Assembly: GCA_033980235.1 (NCBI GenBank)
Contig: CM067067.1
Span: forward strand, 28,542,451-28,606,450
Direction: 5' to 3'
Source: Diadema setosum
Taxonomy: Eukaryota > Echinodermata > Echinoidea > Diadematoida > Diadematidae
Length of the DNA: 64,000 nucleotides
Shown here: in pieces, positions 31,838-42,271 of the stretch
How positions within the stretch are numbered: position 1 is the first letter of the stretch
How the letters are laid out: each line of letters starts with the position of its first letter
The notes under the pieces: model-generated
Databases searched by the model: none
Told to the model about the DNA's origin: nothing
The model's input: only the letters and a program-made list of their open reading frames with translations
Program-made: the position numbers and the translations under genes

Positions 31838-33960
31838 GAATTCCTGGAATGGAGCTTGCTGTTGAAAGGCCTCATGAGAGATATGGCAGTACAATCGTTG
31901 CCAAACGAGACAACGTAGAGATCCTGTTGATCAGATTGGGGAGACTGTCAGTGACATCAGTGTACAAACCACCTGGCACTAAATTCGTCTTCAAGGAACC
32001 TCACACCTTCAATCACTAGCAAATAAATGTCATTGGAGATTTCAATAGTCAGAGCACTACCTGGGGCTACAGTGAAACAAATGAAGATGGTAATTCGGTC
32101 GAGGAGTGGGCTGAAACTCACCAACTCAGCCTAATACATGATGCCAAACTTCCTCCTTCAACAGCTGCCGCTGGAAAAAGGGATACAATCCAGACCTGGC
32201 CTTTACTAGTGAGTACATATCAGCCCTCAGTATTAGAAGCATGTACAAGAACCTATACCCAGTCCCAACACAGGCAAATTTCCATCGATATCACTGCTGC
32301 TGTGGTGCCCCAGAAAATTTTTCTCAGGCGACGTTTCAACTTCCAGAAAGCCAACACGGAGAACTTCACCAACGATCTTGACAAAGCCTTAGCTGATCTT
32401 GACCCAACTCCAGCCAACTATGACAGAGTCATCAAGTTGATACGAGAAATAAATTATCTAAAAAGCATATCCCCTGTGGATGTAGGGAACATTACATTCC
32501 TGGTATCTCTGCAGATAGCTCAACCCTCTATGATGAGTACCTGAGGCTTTATAACGAGGATCCCTTCTCAGATGACTCCCTGACCGCAGGAGAGATGCTT
32601 GTGGAGGATATAGCAGAAGGGCGAAGGAAATCTTGGCAAGAGCTAATCGAAAGTGTGGATATGTCACACAACAGCAAAAAACAAACCAAAAAAAAAAAAA
32701 CAAAAACAAAAACAAAAACAAAACAAAACGGTCAACCATAAAAAAAAATCAACAATGACCCCAAGAAGGCAACAGTGCATTCCAACGTTACTACCAACCA
32801 GGTTGCCCACCAGCTTCTGTTGACTGGGAAAACTCAACATAAGCTGAAGCAAAAAGAACATCCACCATGGAATCAGTCCAATGAAGAATCCCCTAGGACT
32901 TTCACCTTTAAAGACAGCAATCGGCAGTCTTAAGAACGGCAAGGCAGCTTGACTTGATGACATCTGGGGGGCATTTCATGAAGCATTTTGTTAGACAAAG
33001 TTGTCGGAAAAATTTGCTCTCAGCCAATCATATGCAAGGATTTCAGTAGCTTGTAACAGTTTGTCAGAAAAATATCCGACCAAAATGCTTCATGAAATGC
33101 CCCCTGTACTGCGCAAATTACGCATTTAAGACAGGTTGCTCAACTATGCCTTCTCATCCTGTATGACAGTTAATGTGTGCTGCAGTCCCAATTACCAAAG
33201 GAAAGCTATAGTAATAGCTGTTCTCAGACCGGACAAAGATCCAAATGTGGCCAAAAACTACAGACCAATTTCCCTACTATGTCATCTCTACAAGCTTTTT
33301 GAGCAATTCATCTTGAACTGGCTTGGCCCTAATACGGAACAACACTTAATCCCAGAGCAGGCTGGCTTCCGCCCAGGGAGATCATGTACAAATCAGGTTA
33401 TAAACCTGACACAATTCATTGAAGATGGTTTTGAGAAGAACCCAGCTACCGGAGTAGTTTTTGTCGATCTTACAGCTGCATATGTTACAGTGAACCATAG
33501 GCTACTCGTTAATAAGCTGTTCAAGATGACAAGTGACATTCACCTCACCACGCTAGTCCAGTTGCTACTAAAAAATAGGCGCTTCTTCGTGGAGCTGAAT
33601 GGGAAGAGAAGCAGATGGAGGATACAGAGGAACGGACTCTCCAGGGCAGCGTTCTCGCTCCAGTTCTTTTCAACATTTATACGAGTGACCAACCTGTCTC
33701 AACAGGCACAAGGAGCTTCATCTACGCTGACGACCTTGGCATCACAGCTCAGAACAGCAACATCAGTGAATTAGAGGCCACCTTAACACTAGCCTTGGAC
33801 AATCTGTATTACAGAGACAACCAGCTGAAGGTAAATCCGTTCAAGACCCAGGCTTGCTTATTCCATCTACGCAACCGAGATGTTAGGAAGAAGCTGTCAC
33901 TCACATGGAATGGTGCACCGCTTGAGCACTGTGAACATCCGGTGTAGTGCAGTCAAAACG
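31838..33960 (+). pseudogene. LINE with endonuclease and RT domains (I/Jockey-group type), decayed
   Basis: An APE-type endonuclease is readable at 31845-32200: ERYGSTIVAKRDNVEILLI, SVTSVYKPPG, then VIGDFNSQSTTWGYSETN. After a linker the RT follows: YRPISLLCHLYKLFEQFIL (33262), EQAGFRPGRSCTNQVINL (33355), VFVDLTAAYVTVNHRLL (motif A, 33460; Tyr replaces the usual Phe-Asp spacing), LQGSVLAPVLFNIYTSD (33640) and FIYADDLGITAQ (motif C, 33718). Stops and frameshifts occur (for example between the frames at 33136-33774 and 33615-33947) and a MITE at 32966-33104 breaks the frame. It is of a different LINE type from the copies at 5141 and 16308. Confidence 0.8.
32966..33104. mobile_element. MITE with GGGGGCATTTCATGAAGC termini, inserted in a LINE
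   Basis: The 24-bp ends GGGGGCATTTCATGAAGCAT and ATGCTTCATGAAATGCCCCC are perfect inverses. The core (TTTGCTCTCAGCCAATCA, GCAAGGATTTCAGTAGCTTG) is the reverse complement of the core of the MITE at 1230-1378. Removing it restores LINE text GATGACATCTGTACTGCG, so the target duplication is only TG or CTG. Confidence 0.9.
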
Positions 33961-34430
33961 ACCTGATGGCTGCAAATGAGAAGGCTCTGTGACGTGCCAA
34001 GTCATGGCCAAATATCTAATGACTATGTAGATATTGGATACGACGAAGAAGAAGACCCGGAAAAAGTTTTTGTCATGCTCAAAACTTGGCTGCGGGTAAA
34101 TCGGACTTGCGTGCACACCTCCGGGCAACAACGGGCAAGATACGTGCTAGGTACTGTCAGGTGCGGGCCAACTGCGGGGAGATCCGGGTAGCAAAATTTT
34201 AGCCCGCAAGTCAACCCGCAAGGCTTCCCAAGACACGATGTGACAAGGCCTTGAGCATGCTCAAGGCCTTGAGTTTTACATTGATTTATATTGTAAAAGT
34301 ACATCATATGGCCTGGTGATGGGCTCAAATGCTCCATGGAACAGTGAAATTGAACTTCCTTTTCTTGCTCATTGAACTTAAATATTTACCTTGAAATGTG
34401 TTATGAATAATTATTTTGGAGTCAAAAGGG

Positions 34431-34469
34431 GCCTGAGCTTTCGATCCTAGCAGAATCTTCGTCAGAGGC
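34431..34469 (-). ncRNA. Hammerhead-ribozyme-like motif of the Penelope-like element
   Basis: On the minus strand: stem I GCCT, core CTGACGA, stem II GATTC-TGCTA-GGATC, core GAA, AGCT as a minimal self-complementary stem III, C at the cleavage site, then stem I AGGC. Minimal type-I hammerheads with very short stem III, active as dimers, are known from Penelope-like elements. One base (A at 34458 on the plus strand as T) is extra between CTGACGA and stem II, which departs from the consensus and may reduce or abolish activity. Confidence 0.5.
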
Positions 34470-35276
34470 AAAATGACAAACATGCAGGGACAGCAATCAC
34501 ATATAGGGACTTCACACAACAAGAACAGACAGGGACAAGCTGGGTACACAGAACAAAGAAAACAAAGGAAGGGGTGGGAGGTCATGGGCAAGGAGCCCAA
34601 CAGGTAAAAGGAGGGGGATTAAAGCAGGAAGGTGGACAGACAAAAGGCAGAGGAGAGGGGACAGACAAAAGGTAGAGGGGAGGGGACAGACAAAAGGCAG
34701 AGGGGGGTCAGTGATGATCATGAGGATCAAGGAGGCAACCAATGACGGAAAAGGATGAATAGGGAGGCAACATCAAAGAAGATAGGGAACACCAGAGGGA
34801 TAAAGAAAGGGAAAGAGTGAAAAAAGCAACAGCAAAAGGAAGGGAGGGGGGGGGGGGGGGCTGGGCAAACAGAGAGCCCAGAAAGGTGTACCAGGAGGAG
34901 GCAGCAAAGGGAAGAAATCAAACATATCAGAGTGTAAACATATACACACAGTAATAATAATGACAATGAAAAAACAGTAATGAAAAAGATGATCATAAAA
35001 GAAATAAGATAAAGCACATATGGAAAACTGGGGGAGAGAAATTGTATACATTGTATGTAGATAAGCAGGCAAGGCAAAATAAGCACAAGTAGTGTAAACA
35101 AACAAAACCAAGTGTGTGTGTGTGTAGGTAGCAAAAGGCTGTATAAAAGAGACTCGGACTAGAGGAAGGAATCAATGGGAATAAAAGGGTCTGCAAATGG
35201 AAAAAAGCACAAAGAAAGAACAAAATGTAATTGAAAAATGAAAAAGCGAATGATTATAAAAATTAAAAAAGAAATA

Positions 35277-35310
<34 letters not shown>

Positions 35311-35321
35311 AATAAAGGTGG

Positions 35322-37886
35322 TTAGTCATTTCCCTCCTGGATGTTGAGGCCATGGGGTTGGATGGTGTGAAGTCGTCTCATCCAGAGCTTCTCTCTGCTG
35401 GTTCTGACTGTGTCTGGACGAGTGCCTAAAGATTCAATGCCCTGTAGAGTCATATCAGTGATGGAATGATCGGGTAGATTGAAATGGTGGCCCACTGGAG
35501 TGTCGAGCTTGGCTGTGTTGACAGTAGATCTGTGTCCGTAGAGGCGTCTTTTGAGTGTTGTCTTGGTTTCCCCAACATACTGGATTCTACAAACTCTGCA
35601 AGTGATGAGATACACGACATTAGTGGTGGTGCAAGTGATGTTTCCCTTTGTGTGGTGAGAGAGGCCGGTAGAGTTGCTGGTGAAAGAGTCACTCTCATGG
35701 ATGTGTATGCTACAAATGATGCACCTACTGGCTGAACATTTGAATGTGCCATGCTGTAAAGGAGAAGAATTGTCAGTGAGGGAGGGTACTTCAGCACGGA
35801 CGATGAGATCCTTGAGGTTGTGGGGGCGCCGGTATGCCAGGATTGGAGTATCTGGGACGGCCTGCAAGAGACGATCAGAGGTGTGAAGGATATGGTGATT
35901 ATCACGAAGGATATTGTGGAGAGAGGGTAGATTGGGATGGAAAGTGGTCACGAGGGGTATTCTGTCAGTGATGTCCTGCTTGTTTGTTGTCGGTTTGAGA
36001 ACTTCAGATCTGGGGAGAGAACGAACTTTGTTGATGGCTTGTTGAACTCTCCTGGTACCGTAGCCCCTGGCTGCGAGATGTCTCTTCAGGTTCCTGGCAT
36101 GGAAAGAAAACTCTGAATCCTCAGAGCAGATACGGCGAAGTCTGAGGGCTTGACTGTAAGGGATACTGGTTTTGCAGTGGCGGGGATGGCAGCTGGCTGA
36201 GTGAAGGTACTGATGGGTATCTGTGGGTTTAGTGTAGAGAGTGGTGGTGACATGGTTAGACTCCTTCCTAACGGTGACATCAAGGAAGTTGGTTTCTTCT
36301 TGGGAGAAGTCGGAAGTGAATTTGATGGTTCTGTGGAAAGAATTGATGTAGTCAATGAAAGTATGGAGGCTTTCTTCCTCCCTGGTCCAGATGAAGAAAA
36401 CGTCATCGATGTAGCGCCACCAAATCCATGGACGACAGGGGGCTGAATCTAACATCTGCTGCTCTAGCTTGGTCATGAAGAGACAGGCGAAGGAAGGAGC
36501 CATCCGGGTACCCATTGCTGTGCCAGATACCTGTAGGTAGTGCTTGTCCATGAATGTGAAGTTGTTTTTCGTCAGTACATGTGACATGAGGGATTTGATG
36601 TCAGATATGGCGGGGTTGGAATGGCCGCTGCATGTCAAAGCCTCACAGGAGGCTAGAATGCCTTCATCATGGGGAATATTGGTGTAGAGAGAGGAGACGT
36701 CGAAAGTACCGATGATTGCTGTCTCGGGTATCTGGTCCTTGATGTCATCGAGCTTCCTGAGAAAGTCTGGTGTGTCATGAATGTAGGAGGGTGCGAGTGA
36801 GACAAGAGGTTTAATGTGGTGATCAACAAAGAGGGAAATGTTCTCTGTTGGGGAACCATTTCCAGAGAGGATGGGACGACCAGGATTGCCAGGTTTGTGG
36901 ATCTTGGGGAGGAGATAAAATCGGGCAGGTTTGGCATTAACGGGGGAGAGAAATTTGTGAGCCTTCTTGGTGAGGTGTTCATGTTCCTTCATGTCATCGA
37001 GTGTCGACTGGATCTGTTGGGAGAAATTATCTGTGGGATCAAAGTCAAGAAGTGTGTAGTGGGAAGGATTGCGGAGATGTTTCATGGCTTCATCGATGTA
37101 CTGCTGGCGGTCCATTACTACAACAGCTGATCCTTTGTCTGCGGGCTTGATGATGATGTCCGACCTGTTTTTGAGAGATGAGAGAGCCTGGCGTTCTTCC
37201 TTAGGGAGATTGTCATGTGATGCAATGTCGAGGGTATCTGCGGAGTGGACTTGAGATGAGACAGCTTCGATGTACGTTTCCAGGGAGGGAACTCTATTCT
37301 TGGGGGGAATCCATGAGCTTTTTTGATGGAAAGGCTCAGGAGCAGAAGGGGGTTCATCGAGAAAAAACTCTTTGAGGCGTAACCTGCGGTAGAAAGAAGA
37401 GAGGTCTTGGCTGAGTGCTATCTGATCGACCTTGGGTGGAGTGGGGCAAAACTTGAGACCTTTTGAGAGAAGAGATGTTTCTGCTTGAGAAAGGGGAGAA
37501 GAAGAAAGGTTAACGACAGAAGTGGAGGATACATCAGTGGATGTGGTGTGTCGCCTGAATCTGTTAGACCATTGACGTTTCTTCGCGAAGTTGCCTATTT
37601 TCTTGTTCCTGCGAGCAGTGAGGTCAGACACATGTTTTGAGAGACAAGATTCAATTTCATCATTGTATTTGAGCCACTGGGTGTCGGTGCAGCAAGAGCG
37701 AAGTTCACTCTCCAGTCTGTCGATGTCAGCTGAAGAGGAAGTGAGAGAGGTGTCACACTGTTCGGAAAGAATGTTAATCAAGCGGATGGAAGCTCCACGT
37801 AGAGTCTGGTTCCAGCGTTTGCGTAGTTCAGGCGAGAGTGTTCCAAGAGCCGGAGTGCAGTGGAGTTGGAGGCCTGTGGGTATCAT
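35322..37886 (-). CDS. Penelope-like RT with C-terminal GIY-YIG endonuclease
   Basis: An uninterrupted 854-codon frame. RT blocks: IIIKPADKGSAVVVMD near residue 244, RFYLLPKIHKPGNPGRPI near 322, motif A FDVSSLYTNIP near 395, motif B GTAMGTRMAP near 455, motif C YIDD near 492. A linker with paired Cys and His (CSASRCIICSIHIH near 710) precedes the GIY-YIG domain from about 757: VVYLITC, then IQYVGET, the Arg-rich helix TLKRRLYGHR and a Glu in REKLW near 836. These are the expected catalytic residues. The ATG at 37886 lies inside conserved N-terminal text (SFHSLNRMIPTGLQL); the preceding 20 codons are in frame back to TGA. A second frame (38034-37828, MANHLSLFHQLRKAKLKA) probably supplies the true N-terminus, implying one frameshift near 37910-37960. 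Otherwise the protein looks intact. Confidence 0.9.
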   Translation of the reverse strand: MIPTGLQLHCTPALGTLSPELRKRWNQTLRGASIRLINILSEQCDTSLTSSSADIDRLESELRSCCTDTQWLKYNDEIESCLSKHVSDLTARRNKKIGNFAKKRQWSNRFRRHTTSTDVSSTSVVNLSSSPLSQAETSLLSKGLKFCPTPPKVDQIALSQDLSSFYRRLRLKEFFLDEPPSAPEPFHQKSSWIPPKNRVPSLETYIEAVSSQVHSADTLDIASHDNLPKEERQALSSLKNRSDIIIKPADKGSAVVVMDRQQYIDEAMKHLRNPSHYTLLDFDPTDNFSQQIQSTLDDMKEHEHLTKKAHKFLSPVNAKPARFYLLPKIHKPGNPGRPILSGNGSPTENISLFVDHHIKPLVSLAPSYIHDTPDFLRKLDDIKDQIPETAIIGTFDVSSLYTNIPHDEGILASCEALTCSGHSNPAISDIKSLMSHVLTKNNFTFMDKHYLQVSGTAMGTRMAPSFACLFMTKLEQQMLDSAPCRPWIWWRYIDDVFFIWTREEESLHTFIDYINSFHRTIKFTSDFSQEETNFLDVTVRKESNHVTTTLYTKPTDTHQYLHSASCHPRHCKTSIPYSQALRLRRICSEDSEFSFHARNLKRHLAARGYGTRRVQQAINKVRSLPRSEVLKPTTNKQDITDRIPLVTTFHPNLPSLHNILRDNHHILHTSDRLLQAVPDTPILAYRRPHNLKDLIVRAEVPSLTDNSSPLQHGTFKCSASRCIICSIHIHESDSFTSNSTGLSHHTKGNITCTTTNVVYLITCRVCRIQYVGETKTTLKRRLYGHRSTVNTAKLDTPVGHHFNLPDHSITDMTLQGIESLGTRPDTVRTSREKLWMRRLHTIQPHGLNIQEGND

Positions 37887-37904
37887 GCGGTTGAGGGAGT
37901 GAAA

Positions 37905-38034
37905 TGAGAAATGAGAATCTGAGGGCCTTGAGCTTGGCTTTCCTCAGTTGATGAAAAAGAGATAGGTGGTTAGCCATGGTAGGCAAAGGACAGAGAAGAA
38001 CAATGATAGCCAAACAAGGGAAGGAGAAATACAT
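37905..38034 (-). pseudogene. Frameshifted N-terminus of the Penelope-like protein
   Basis: Minus frame with MANHLSLFHQLRKAKLKAL starting at 37977. It overlaps the main frame, whose own upstream reading after TGA (GKPSSRPSDSHFSFHSLN) aligns better with the family helix further on. The simplest view is one indel between 37910 and 37960 that split an originally continuous N-terminus. Confidence 0.45.
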
Positions 38035-38349
38035 AACCTGTCAGAATAGAGGGAAATTCAAAAAAGGAAACAAGATAGACCTGTAAGGCGAATAAACCAA
38101 AGGAAAAGGGGTAGGTACAGTCGGTCAATGTACAGGCCAACCTGTGTAAGCAGAAAAATGAGTGGAGAGAAAAGATGAAGGGAGATGAGACAAGCTCAGA
38201 GACAAAGGCACGGAACTGAAGAGAAAAATTACAGGGACGGAGACAAACACCTGAAAAGAAAGTAAGAAATACGTTACAAATAAATACAACACTGTAGAAA
38301 TAAAGATACTACAGGTCGAGATACTACAGGTACTACAGGTCGAGAAGTG

Positions 38350-39700
38350 GGAGGGAAACAGATATTTTGGGAGGTTTTCAGGGTATCCAGCATTTAAACC
38401 TTCATATTGGACTGAATGAATGCCATTGAATTACTGTCTATATGGGCCCTACATCCAATTTCACCGAACCAAAGGTATAATGCCAGTAAGGGTGCATTGA
38501 TTGGATTTCAGTACATGGTGCATTGTAGCTTGATGGGGTCCACTCTGCTGAAAACAAGCATGAAATGTAGAAAGTTTTAAATCGTTGTAGTCGGAATTAA
38601 TATCTCTACAAGATGACAGCGTTTAAAAAGTGTATGGAAGCACTTGACTGCTCTATAGGCCGCACGCTCCTAATTCAACTCGCGCATTGCCTACAGGGAA
38701 GCAGTACAAAGATGAGGTAATGTTATTTTTTACCAAAAAAAATTAAAAATCAGTCAAGTGGAAAATTGCCACCTTCGCTGGTGTTTGACATTGCTTGAGG
38801 ACAGGAGCTTCTGCAGTCTATGAAGAAGTTAAATGAATCAGGGTTTTTGTATTTTTAATGGATTTTTATTGATATCAGGCGAGGTAATTTGCTATTTTTA
38901 TCGTTTTTGAGAGTGACTGGATGACTAGTCTCGTATGGAGGCTCTTAACTTTTTTTTTTTAGAGCTGGAAAACATCCCAAAATATGTTGTTTGCTTGAAA
39001 GCAGAGAAAATTTCCCTTCATCTGCTTCAATCTAAAAAAAATTCTACGATTCGCTTGATTTTTTTATGATTTACGGAATATGCTTCATTTAACACAGGTT
39101 TCTATGGGAGCCCGGAAAAGGAGCGTGAGGCCGCTAACGTCCCAGTCACGTCCCGCGTCATACCGCCATCTACGACGCAGTCAGAAGAAGCCACCAGTTG
39201 GAGGCGAAAGTACTCGCTAATGCACGAAATAACTTTCGTGATTATGAAAAAATATTTCTCTACCAGTACTACCAAAATCAGTAATGGCAACACAACAGAA
39301 ACAAACAAATATACATGTACACAATAACATGTGTACTTTGACACCAGACTCGATATGAAAATTTCGAGAGAACTAAAAATATATGGTTTTCTTTATTGAA
39401 AGTATATATACCACCGACTGGCCAACAACATCGACGTCCCATTTCAAAGAAACATTCATTGTTCCAATTTACGCATAAATACACACGTTATTGACAGTTA
39501 TTTACACGATTCCATCAATTACCACAATCTGATGAAATAAACAAACAATAAAATTGAACGATATCGAGCCCTTAAAGTATCTCACGAGAACGTATTGTTC
39601 TTGTCAAACACCAAAACGCAGGAACGCACAGAGACATACAAACATTACGTACGCTCAGTCTTGGACATTCGAGTTATGTAAACGAGCATTACATGTACAG
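38350..39700. other. Unassigned interval in intron
   Basis: Contains no supported exon. Small A/T tracts and a phrase CGTGAGGCCGCTAACGTCCC near 39125 are the only features. No exon of the aminopeptidase is visible. Confidence 0.4.
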
Positions 39701-39702
39701 AC

Positions 39703-39901
39703 CTATCATGATGTAATTCCGAGACGTTGAACGATTCCATGAAGTTTTGAAATATGCTCAGAGCTTCTTGGACGCATTCTGGGTTTCGAACCTTGCACGC
39801 GATAGGGAGGATGACTTCCCGTGTATTCCTGCAACCATACCAAGTACGACAACCAATGCTCTTCATTAGGTCATGAATTTTTGTATTCATAAATCGCATT
39901 T
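39703..39901 (-). CDS. M1 aminopeptidase, C-terminal domain exon B
   Basis: The donor is GTCTGT (39702) after CATGATAG. The exon encodes FMNTKIHDLMKSIG, TREVILPIACKVRNPECVQE and ALSIFQNFMESFNVSELHH. This is the family segment where a helix ending at the Leu-Gly position is followed by Leu-x-x-Ala-Cys-x5-Cys and a Phe-x-x-Trp/Phe-Met helix. The 5' boundary is uncertain: AG at 39903-39902 joins exon A in phase 1 if exon A uses its second donor (51694) and keeps the alignment length; AG at 39830-39829 would also fit phase 2. The 3' phase (2) agrees with exon C. Intron to exon A is about 11.8 kb. Confidence 0.65.
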
Positions 39902-40431
39902 CTTACACCTCTATTCAAATCGTATTCAACTGGAACAAAATATTACTTAAATCCATTCCATGCTGTGAGTTGACCCCACTGAGCATGCAGAATCAATGAA
40001 ACAGAGCTAGACAGGTTCATAAAATCTGACACCAATGAAATCATCTTTATTCTTTTTCTATAAAATAGTGTTGGAATAGTTATGGAAACACTTTCTTTTC
40101 ACACAAAGAAGTGTTTTACACTTAACATTCAGGTAGAAATAAATGTCACATATGATAAACAAAGACAAATAATACAAATTGGCATGCAGCTACAAAACAT
40201 CTAAAATGATGTGAATAAGATTCCAATCAATATTAGATACAAAACCTTTATTTTTTCGGACATAATATTATACTCTACTTCTATCTATCTTCGCTTGCTT
40301 TAAAAATTGACAAAATTGGCGAGAATCTAATGATTACTTTTTATTTCTGGCAGAAAATATAAGATATTTTGCACACAAATAAACCACATTGTAACACTAG
40401 GTTTCATGTAGAACCAAGTATAAAAGTACTT

Positions 40432-40989
40432 CTAGACCCCGTTTACAGTGCGAGGCTCGTCCGCGGCCGAGCCCACCTTCATTTAAGTGCAAACGCGCAA
40501 AAGGCCAAATGCGAGGCCAAAATTGGCCTCGCATTTGGCCACGCTCTGGAGGTGGTGTCGGCCTTTTCTTGGTGTAAACGCAAACTGGGCCAAATGCGCG
40601 GCCAATTTTAGTCTGGCTTCCAAACCCTCTGCCTGTACTATTTCGCTATTCAGGATATTAACCCCCTAAACGTCGAAAACTAGTGTAGTTTAAGGTGGTT
40701 TTGTCCTGCAAAGGATTTTTTCCTTCGGCAAAGGCCTTTGCCCGAACGGCGACTTCGTCGCCACAGAATTCAGTTGGCAAAGGGTCTGAAAACCAGACAA
40801 TACCAAATTGCGTTTGTTGGCAAGCAGAGCGCCACTACGACAAAATATTGAAAGGTTTGAATTAAAAGCGCGGCCGAGCCCAGCAGTGTAAACGGACAAA
40901 ATTGCGAGGCTCGGCCGCGCAATTGAGGCCGGGCTCGGCCGCGGCCGAGCCGCGGCCGAGCCCGGCTCTGCACTGTAAACGGGGTCTAG
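40432..40989. mobile_element. MITE with 20-bp perfect CTAGACCCCGTTTACAGTGC termini
   Basis: The ends CTAGACCCCGTTTACAGTGC and GCACTGTAAACGGGGTCTAG are perfect inverses. The subterminal regions are GC-rich with repeated palindromes (CGGCCGAGCC, GCGGCCGAGCCGCGGCCG). The 558-bp interior has no transposase. CTAG may be the target duplication or part of the terminus. Confidence 0.85.
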
Positions 40990-41805
40990 TAATTTGAGTT
41001 TGATTCTGTAACATAACTTCCTTTATTTGAGAACACCAATGAAATTTTGGAATTTTTGTTCTACATATCTTCACAAAACAGCAGTATCGGTCACATCTAT
41101 CCTAAATTAAGATGGGGTGATGATGTCACCTCTTAAGATCTGTCATATGGTTTCTAAATGGGAATGTCACATATGCATGTTTTTGTCGATTATTCAGCCA
41201 CTACAACCACGCCCCCCCCCCCCATAAAAAGGGTCAAATTATAAAAATTTGTCAGTACGGTGCGGAGGACATTATTCCCTTTCGAAAGGGAAAGTTTTGT
41301 GTATACAGGTTAGTGTGAGAATTGAAACTGTTTCATGAAACATGTGAAACTTTGAAATGAAATTTTCTTCTTGTTGAAGTTGACTTAGATAGAGAACAGT
41401 AACATCAATCACAGTCAATTAATATAATATAATCTAGAAAATTATCATAATCCCCGTATCAAGTGTTTTGGAGATTTTTTTAAGGACTCAACAACGATCT
41501 CTTTGAAAAAGTAAATGGGTATAGTATACAAGGGGATGAGAAAATCATTTCCCGTAAAAACTCCCGTCCCCCTCCCCACACACACACTCTAACCTTTACG
41601 TCGTGCACCTGTCGTGCCATTGCAATGTCAGATTATTGATGGGATGTGATACAGATGACTTTCATTCGAAATTTGCAGGAACATTCCGAGAGAGCAGACC
41701 CCGAAAGGACAGTATCTTCAACACAAATTTGGGGGTAACGGGACATCTACAAAATACATTTGGTGAAAATTTGATCATCCATTTTGGGTCCTACGCTCAA
41801 CAAGC

Positions 41806-42271
41806 TTAAAGGGGACCTCCGGAGGATTTTGAGATTTTTACCTCTGAACAACTATAAATCAGTTATACTGAGGACAGAGTTTCAGAATTTATGATAATTG
41901 GGACGAAGAATAAGAATATTTTGAAAATTTAGAACAAATTGCAATGAGCAAGGATGATGACATGGCAGAGTCACCATAGGAATGCAAGAGTTGTAGCTCA
42001 AGAAAGCAGAACAAAAGAAAAAGGCATGCATAGATTATACACAGGTGAACTTGCAGGCAAGCGGTATTGTAATGGAATTACACATACTACATTTCTGAAA
42101 TATGTGAGCCTCCTATGTCATCATCCCTGTTCAGTGTAATTTGTTTAAATTCTTTCAAAGTATTAATTCTGCTCAAGAACGACAATAAATTCCACAAATC
42201 TGTGCATGGAGCTATTGATTTATGTACTACGTGATATGAAATTATGAAAATCGTCTGGAATGCCCCTTTAA
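41806..42271. mobile_element. TTAA-flanked MITE (piggyBac-like)
   Basis: TTAAAGGGGACCTCCGGAGG at the left is matched by TGGAATGCCCCTTTAA at the right, with GATTTT in matching subterminal positions. TTAA on both sides is the piggyBac-type target. 466 bp, no coding capacity. Confidence 0.75.

Larger units (their letters stand above)
31139..34228. mobile_element. TIR element with about 130-bp termini, holding a nested LINE
   Basis: Left terminus 31139-31265 (GCAAGGCTTGCG, ATTTTGCTACCTGGAGGTCC, TAGCACGTATCTCGCCCG, ATTTACCCGCAGCCAAG) matches the reverse complement of 34084-34228 (ATTTTGCTACCCGGATCTCC, TAGCACGTATCTTGCCCG, ATTTACCCGCAGCCAAG). The left interior (31270-31835) is rich in CCGCAG, GCGGGT and TACGGGC words and does not code. 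A LINE occupies about 31838-33960. Without it the element would be about 1 kb. The superfamily is not identified. Confidence 0.65.
34330..38350 (-). mobile_element. Penelope-like retroelement
   Basis: Minus-strand element with the RT plus GIY-YIG protein at 37886-35322, a pyrimidine-rich (on its own strand) 3' region at 35300-34480 and, near its 3' end, a hammerhead-like motif at 34431-34469. Upstream of the protein, 37890-38350 is A/G-rich on the plus strand and includes ACTACAGGTCGAG duplicates at 38310-38345. Penelope-like elements copy by target-primed synthesis using the GIY-YIG nuclease. Boundaries are approximate and no terminal target duplication was found. It lies in the intron between aminopeptidase exons B and C, in sense with the gene. 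Confidence 0.8.

Noticed and set aside
34560..35350. Pyrimidine-rich minus frames encoding Leu/Phe-rich, membrane-like peptides
   Set aside because: They come from the low-complexity 3' untranslated region of the Penelope-like element; hydrophobicity follows from C/T composition.
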